From the NCBI RefSeq assembly GCF_021740465.1, contig NZ_JAIOZR010000018.1, positions 1 to 41,866 on the forward strand: 41,866 nt of DNA, written 5' to 3'. Shown piece after piece: positions 35,409 through 41,866 of this stretch (the first letter of the stretch is position 1; each line of letters starts with the position of its first letter). Source of the stretch: Chlorobium sp. GTDB taxonomy: Bacteria; Bacteroidota; Chlorobiia; Chlorobiales; Chlorobiaceae. Both the position numbers and the translations under genes were made by a program. The notes beneath the pieces were generated by a model that was not told the DNA's origin, did not search any database, and saw nothing but the letters and a program-made list of their open reading frames with translations.

Positions 35409-35987
35409 ATGAATTTCAGGGATATCGTTACCCGCAGCCGGAGCTACCGGCGCTTTGACGCATCCTTCCGGATGGAGGACGCCGAGCTTGTCTCTCTGGT
35501 TGAACTTGCCTGTTACGTGCCCTCTTCAAGAAACCTTCAGCCGCTGAAATATATCGCCGTTTCGAAGCGCGAGGAGTGCGATGCGGTGTTCGGGTGCCTC
35601 TCGTGGGCCGGTTACCTCGACGACTGGGACGGTCCTCCCGAACATGAACGGCCCGCAGCCTACCTGGTCATGCTTCGTGACCTCGAAATCAGTTCCGGTG
35701 CGGCATGTGACTGCGGCATCGCCGCACAGACCATCCTGCTCGGAGCGACCGCCCTGGGTCTCGGGGGGTGTCTGGTGGCTTCGGTCGAGCGCGACCGACT
35801 TCGTACGGTACTGAATATTCCGGCCCGTTATGTAATTGAATTCGTACTTGCTCTGGGCAGGCCTGTCGAGCCCGTCGTGATCGAGCAGATGCAGGAAGAG
35901 GGTGATGTTCGTTACTACAGGGACAGTCATGGCATTCACCATGTTCCGAAGCGAACCGTCGGGGAGGTTCTCCTGCAGTTCCGGTAA
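35409..35987 (+). CDS. Nitroreductase-family FMN oxidoreductase
   Basis: The 192-residue protein has the family opening FRDIVTRSRSYRRFD (FMN phosphate-binding Arg-Ser-x-Arg), VPSSRNLQPLKYIAVS, a central AACDCGIAAQTILLGATALGLGGCLVAS helix, and ALGRPVEPVVIEQM near the end. It should reduce a substrate with NAD(P)H and FMN; the true substrate is not evident. The start ATG at 35409 has an excellent ribosome site (AGGGAGGG) 5 bases upstream. It lies between the glycosyltransferase and aat in a compact group. Confidence 0.92.
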   Translation: MNFRDIVTRSRSYRRFDASFRMEDAELVSLVELACYVPSSRNLQPLKYIAVSKREECDAVFGCLSWAGYLDDWDGPPEHERPAAYLVMLRDLEISSGAACDCGIAAQTILLGATALGLGGCLVASVERDRLRTVLNIPARYVIEFVLALGRPVEPVVIEQMQEEGDVRYYRDSHGIHHVPKRTVGEVLLQFR

Positions 35988-36012
35988 CCGGTTCCACCCA
36001 GTCAAAACAGCC

Positions 36013-36597
36013 ATGATCGATATAGGAGAATTGCTCAGGGCCTATCGTGAGGGTTATTTTCCCATGTCTGACCCTTCAGATGAAAAGCTCTACTGGTGCC
36101 AGCCGCACTTCAGGGCGGTCGTACCGCTCGACGACTACCGTCCCTCGCGGGATGTGCTGCGCATTCTCCGCCGCAACGAGTACCGTGTTCGGTTCAACAC
36201 CGATTTCGAGGGGGTTATTCGGGCCTGTGCCGCTCCCCGGAAAAATGATAGCGAAACCTGGATTTCCAGAGAGATATCGGACACCTATCTGAAGCTGCAC
36301 CGGCTCGGTATCGCGCACAGCGTCGAGAGCTGGCATGATGGCGAGCTTGCCGGAGGGCTTTACGGAATTGCCATTGGGGGAGCCTTTTTCGGGGAGTCGA
36401 TGTTTTACCGCCGTTCCTATGCCTCCCAGGTCGCTTTCGACCGGCTGGTAAGGCATCTGCAGCAAAAAGGGTATCTCCTGCTCGATGCGCAGATCATGAA
36501 CCCGCACCTGCAGAAGCTCGGAGCAGTCGATGTTCCTCACGAAGCCTATATGCAGATGCTCTCCGGGGCGCTCCTTAAAAAGATTCGTTTTCTATGA
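36013..36597 (+). CDS. aat: Leucyl/phenylalanyl-tRNA-protein transferase (Aat)
   Basis: Aat attaches Leu or Phe to N-terminal Lys or Arg of proteins and marks them for ClpS/ClpAP degradation (N-end rule). The 194-residue protein has LLRAYREGYFPMSDP, LYWCQPHFRAVVPLDDY, TWISREISDTYLKLHRLGIAHSVESW, GGLYGIAIGGAFFGESMFYR and LLDAQIMNPHLQKLGA, all family motifs. It is shorter than E. coli Aat (about 234) at the N-terminus, as in other small versions. An upstream in-frame ATG at 35902 lies inside the nitroreductase gene and would add unlike residues, so 36013 is chosen. Confidence 0.95.
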   Translation: MIDIGELLRAYREGYFPMSDPSDEKLYWCQPHFRAVVPLDDYRPSRDVLRILRRNEYRVRFNTDFEGVIRACAAPRKNDSETWISREISDTYLKLHRLGIAHSVESWHDGELAGGLYGIAIGGAFFGESMFYRRSYASQVAFDRLVRHLQQKGYLLLDAQIMNPHLQKLGAVDVPHEAYMQMLSGALLKKIRFL

Positions 36598-36669
36598 AAG
36601 GGAAAAATGGTACCTTCATAAATATCGTGTTTTTAAAGAACTGTGAGCTTTATCAAGGGAGTGCTGTCT

Positions 36670-37971
36670 ATGCTGTCCAGAGACTTAACGGAAAACCAGT
36701 CTCAGCCGAGGGTGATTATCTATTCAGGAAAGGGAGGAACGGGTAAAACCACGATTTCATCGTCCACTGCCGTTTCGCTGGCCCGGCAGAACAAGAAAGT
36801 GCTGATCATGTCTTCCGATCCCGCCCACTCGCTTTCCGACGTTTTCAATACCCGGATCAGCCGGAACGATCCCCAGAAAATCGAAAACAACCTCTACGGT
36901 CTCGAGGTCGATACGGTCTACGAGCTGAAAAAGAACATGTCGGGGTTCCAGAAATTCGTTTCCAATTCCTACCAGAACAAGGGCATAGACAGCGGCATGG
37001 CTTCCGAGCTGACCACGCAGCCCGGGCTTGACGAGATTTTCGCGCTCAGCCGTCTGGTCGACGAGGCCCAGTCGGGGAGATGGGACGTGGTGGTGCTCGA
37101 TACCTCGCCTACGGGCAATACCCTGAGGCTTCTCGCCTATCCGGAAATCATCATCGGCGGCAACATGGGCAAGCAGTTCTTCAAGCTTTACAAGAGTATG
37201 TCCTCCCTGGCCCGTCCCCTGAGCGGCAACTCCATCCCCGATGAGGATTTCTTCAACGAGGTGAATGTGCTGCTCAAGCAGATGGAGGATATCAACAAGT
37301 TCATTCTCAGTCCGGAGGTCACCTTCCGTCTGGTGCTCAATCCTGAAAAGCTCTCCATTCTTGAAACCAAGCGGGCATATACCTTCGTCCATCTCTACGG
37401 CATCAATATCGACGGTATCGTCATCAACAAGATTTTGCCGACATCGAGGACCGTCGGCGAGTATTTCGAATTCTGGAGCGATCTGCACAGCAAGTATCTG
37501 ATGGAGATCGACAACTCGTTCTATCCGACTCCGGTGTTCCGCTGCAACCTGCAGCGAACCGAACCGATAGGGCCGGATGCGCTCTATGAAATCAGCAAAC
37601 TGGTGTTCGGAGAGCAGATTCCGGACAAGATTTTCTATTCGGGCAAGAATTTCTGGATCGAAAGCCTCAAGAATGCCGTGACGGAGGACCACCGCGAAAT
37701 TCTCTGCATCAGGATACCGTTCCTCAAGGATGCCGAAGATGTCAAGGTCGAACGGATGGGTACCGACATCGTGGTCACCGTTGACCGGGCACAGCGGATC
37801 ATTACGCTGCCGAGGGCTCTCTACAGTCTCGAACTCGAGAAGTATATCCGCGAAGACAGCCTTCTCAGGGTGGTTTTCCGGGAAGTGCCTGTCGAAAAGG
37901 AGGAAATAGAGCTCAGTGTAAATAAAAACGTACTCGACAAGCTTCGTTCCATGAGAAGACTGAAGATATAG
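36670..37971 (+). CDS. Get3/ArsA-like ATPase with C-terminal small domain
   Basis: The 433-residue protein has the deviant Walker A SGKGGTGKTT (about 19-28, with signature Lys21), the switch I DPAHSLSDVF, and the switch II DTSPTGNTLRLLAYPE. The DPAHSLSD form is closer to Get3/ArsA of green sulfur bacteria than to arsenite pumps. After the ATPase (about 1-330) comes a roughly 90-residue domain (IRIPFLKDAEDVKVERMGTDIVVTVDR...) with the small beta pattern of the ArsA/HSP20-like domain. No ArsB, ArsR or arsenic gene is near, so arsenic resistance is unlikely; membrane-protein targeting or a photosynthetic role is conjecture. The ATG at 36670 has GGGAG 8 bases upstream; a GTG at 36643 is possible. 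Confidence 0.88.
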   Translation: MLSRDLTENQSQPRVIIYSGKGGTGKTTISSSTAVSLARQNKKVLIMSSDPAHSLSDVFNTRISRNDPQKIENNLYGLEVDTVYELKKNMSGFQKFVSNSYQNKGIDSGMASELTTQPGLDEIFALSRLVDEAQSGRWDVVVLDTSPTGNTLRLLAYPEIIIGGNMGKQFFKLYKSMSSLARPLSGNSIPDEDFFNEVNVLLKQMEDINKFILSPEVTFRLVLNPEKLSILETKRAYTFVHLYGINIDGIVINKILPTSRTVGEYFEFWSDLHSKYLMEIDNSFYPTPVFRCNLQRTEPIGPDALYEISKLVFGEQIPDKIFYSGKNFWIESLKNAVTEDHREILCIRIPFLKDAEDVKVERMGTDIVVTVDRAQRIITLPRALYSLELEKYIREDSLLRVVFREVPVEKEEIELSVNKNVLDKLRSMRRLKI

Positions 37972-37978
37972 GCACATT

Positions 37979-38009
37979 CCGGAGAGGGTGCTCTCTGGTA
38001 AAAATTACC
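37979..38009 (+). terminator. Two small hairpins after the ArsA-like gene
   Basis: CCGGAGAG/CTCTCTGG (37979-37986 and 37991-37998; one G-T pair, 4-base loop) is followed directly by GGTAA/TTACC (37997-38009). There is no T-run after them, so they are weak candidates for an mRNA 3' end. Confidence 0.3.
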
Positions 38010-38114
38010 GGGAAACTGTTTAGCTTTTCACGGGAATCTTGTATCTTCTTGGTTTAAATTGTCGAACTAACGGGAAATTTGCCCCAAATTTTTGTTAAAG
38101 AATCAGCTTGCATC

Positions 38115-39002
38115 ATGTCCGATAAAACGCACTATGGTTTACTGAAAGGGAAAAAAGGAATTGTCTTCGGTCCGCTTGATGAAAGCAGTATCGGCTGGCA
38201 GATTGCACTTCACGCACATCGTGAAGGAGCTGAAATCGCCATTTCGAATGTTGCAACCGCCCTGCGTTTCGGCAATATCGATGAACTTGCTTCACTTTGC
38301 GGAAACGCTCCGGTTATCGTGTGCGACGCTTCGAAAAACGAGGATGTCGATGCCTGCTTCAGGGAGTTGAAAGAGAGGTTCGGTGCTGTTGACTTTATCG
38401 TGCATTCCATCGGCATGTCGCAGAACATCCGCAAGCAGCTTCCCTATGAGGATCTCAACTACGAGTGGTTCATGAGAACCCTCGATGTTTCAGGGCTTTC
38501 GCTGCACAGGCTCGTAGCCTATGCGCTTAAAAATGAGGCGATCAACGACGGCGCAAGCATTCTTGCGCTCTCCTACATTGCATCCCAGCGAAACTACTGG
38601 ACCTATTCGGATATGGGCGATGCGAAATCGCTGCTTGAGTCCATCGTACGCAGTTTCGGGCCGAGGCTTGCAAAGCGCGGTATCCGTATCAATACGATTT
38701 CCCAGAGCCCCACATACACCAAAGCCGGCAGCGGTATTCCCGGTTTCGAGAAAATGTATGAATACAGCGATCTTATGTCGCCGCTTGGAAATGCTTCCGC
38801 AGAGGAGTGCGCTGAATATGCCATGACCCTGCTCAGTGACCTTTCAAGGAAAGTTACCATGCAGAATCTCTTCCACGATGGCGGCTACAGTTGCATGGGT
38901 GCGACCATTCCCATGATCAAGCTTGCCCATGAGGTTCTCAACGACAGCGAACTCGCCTCTAAAGTCGGTCTTGAAGATTTCAAACCGTCAGCACAGGGGT
39001 AG
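38115..39002 (+). CDS. fabI: Enoyl-[acyl-carrier-protein] reductase (NADH), FabI
   Basis: FabI performs the last reduction of each fatty-acid elongation cycle. The 295-residue protein is a short-chain dehydrogenase fold with the FabI nucleotide loop FGPLDESSIGWQIALHAHREGAEI, IVHSIGMS, and the catalytic Tyr-x6-Lys as YSDMGDAK. RINTISQSPTYTKAGSGI is the conserved NADH/substrate-lid segment. It is about 30 residues longer than E. coli FabI at the C-terminus. The ATG at 38115 (MSDKTHYGLLKGKKG) is preferred to the open frame from 38079. It stands alone; a short hairpin follows. Confidence 0.94.
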   Translation: MSDKTHYGLLKGKKGIVFGPLDESSIGWQIALHAHREGAEIAISNVATALRFGNIDELASLCGNAPVIVCDASKNEDVDACFRELKERFGAVDFIVHSIGMSQNIRKQLPYEDLNYEWFMRTLDVSGLSLHRLVAYALKNEAINDGASILALSYIASQRNYWTYSDMGDAKSLLESIVRSFGPRLAKRGIRINTISQSPTYTKAGSGIPGFEKMYEYSDLMSPLGNASAEECAEYAMTLLSDLSRKVTMQNLFHDGGYSCMGATIPMIKLAHEVLNDSELASKVGLEDFKPSAQG

Positions 39003-41601
<2,599 letters not shown>

Positions 41602-41618
41602 GGTAATCGGGTAAAATC

Positions 41619-41724
41619 TGTTGCGATGATCGATGGCTTCGTTGGGCGATGCTCGAAATCCTCATGTACTGCGTGTACACTCCGGTTTCTGCGCTTCGTC
41701 CGCCTTGCCCTCGATCATCTCACG
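41619..41724. repeat. Imperfect inverted-repeat element downstream of icd
   Basis: The stretch starts GCGATGATCGATGGC and ends GCCCTCGATCATCTCA, so its outer arms (GATGATCGA-type) are inverted copies. The centre holds TGTACTGCGTGTACA, itself nearly palindromic, and the two sides share related CTTCGTTGGGCG and CTTCGTCCGCC modules. It resembles an extragenic repeat I associate with many bacterial genomes, but that is recall and no second copy is in the window. Confidence 0.6.
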
Positions 41725-41753
41725 ACGATTTTATTGCCGATTACATGTATACC

Positions 41754-41801
41754 GAAAAAAACAGAGAAGCCCGGTTCACTCCGGGCTTCGCTGTTTTTTT
41801 T
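41754..41801 (+). terminator. Intrinsic terminator of icd, possibly bidirectional
   Basis: The stem ACAGAGAAGCCCGG (41761-41774) with CCGGGCTTCGCTGT (41781-41794) has 14 positions with one A-G mismatch and a 6-base loop. Eight T (41794-41801) follow and a run of seven A precedes it, so it could also act on the minus strand. Confidence 0.92.
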
Positions 41802-41834
41802 GTAGTATCCGACCGATCGGGCCGATCGGGCGGG

Positions 41835-41866
41835 TCACTCCCCTTCTTCCGGGTCTTCCGCCCCGG
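41835..41866 (-). CDS. Possible C-terminal end of a leftward gene (cut by window)
   Basis: On the minus strand, the right edge reads GAEDPEEGE followed by TGA at 41837-41835. An acidic tail just beyond a terminator with an A/T run on both sides would fit the end of a convergent gene. Only about ten codons are visible, so the product cannot be named. Confidence 0.3.
   Translation of the reverse strand, partial: GAEDPEEGE

Noticed and set aside
36670-37971. Arsenite efflux ATPase (ArsA proper)
   Set aside because: There is only one ATPase half, and no arsB, arsD or arsR is nearby; the switch sequence is Get3-like.

Overview
The window looks like a chromosomal segment of a green sulfur bacterium (Chlorobi; a Chlorobium, Chlorobaculum or Prosthecochloris-like genome). 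The pointers are a monomeric NADP isocitrate dehydrogenase of the kind used in the reductive TCA cycle, a stand-alone adenosylcobalamin-dependent ribonucleotide reductase, a pyruvoyl-dependent arginine decarboxylase, a Get3/ArsA-like ATPase, an EFR1-type flavodoxin/ferredoxin protein, and a Gram-negative Kdo transferase. The genus is an inference. Most of the window is core housekeeping DNA; the only clearly accessory stretch is about 24.3-26.4 kb.

Left part (1-14.3 kb): a tRNA cluster (Arg-ACG cut by the window edge, Glu-CTC, Ile-CAT) lies downstream of murA. Divergent from murA is a rightward operon of an EnvC-like murein hydrolase activator with a degenerate metal site, a Yip1-like membrane protein and nadE. 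Leftward genes follow: nadB, a DedA protein, the pyruvoyl arginine decarboxylase, and a long cluster mreC-mreD-mrdA-FAD oxidase-smpB-tyrS that mixes cell-shape genes with translation genes. With nadA at 14.9 kb, three genes of de novo NAD synthesis lie within 12 kb.

Middle (14.4-24.3 kb): a stand-alone GroES-like protein, nadA, an S1/P1-nuclease/phospholipase C-type zinc enzyme, a pentapeptide-repeat membrane protein, then a 750-bp non-coding stretch that carries a clear cobalamin riboswitch before nrdJ. A riboswitch of this class in front of the B12-dependent reductase itself is the most unexpected regulatory arrangement here. A perfect 18-bp hairpin separates nrdJ from a leftward pdxA-ftsE pair, preceded by a DUF4293-type membrane protein.

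Accessory region (24.3-28.5 kb): a 1.24-kb HUH (Y1/RAYT-type) transposase element bounded by 22-bp inverted repeats, with its left end duplicated in a 76-bp tandem repeat. It abuts the N-terminal remnant of a WYL-type regulator, whose stop codon is supplied by the element's end. Then come a structured intergenic stretch, a TPR protein, an EFR1-type gene broken by a single missing base, and a small secreted protein.

Right part (28.7-41.9 kb): rhlE-like helicase, a small conserved protein, waaA, a pcrA/uvrD helicase, an MJ1255-type glycosyltransferase, a nitroreductase, aat, a Get3/ArsA-like ATPase, fabI and a monomeric icd that ends in a strong intrinsic terminator. No rRNA, CRISPR array, prophage or defence island is visible. 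I did not find a convincing wholly new multi-gene system; the best leads are the riboswitch-nrdJ arrangement, the transposase element with its truncated regulator, and the leader-ORF/hairpin before the broken EFR1 gene.
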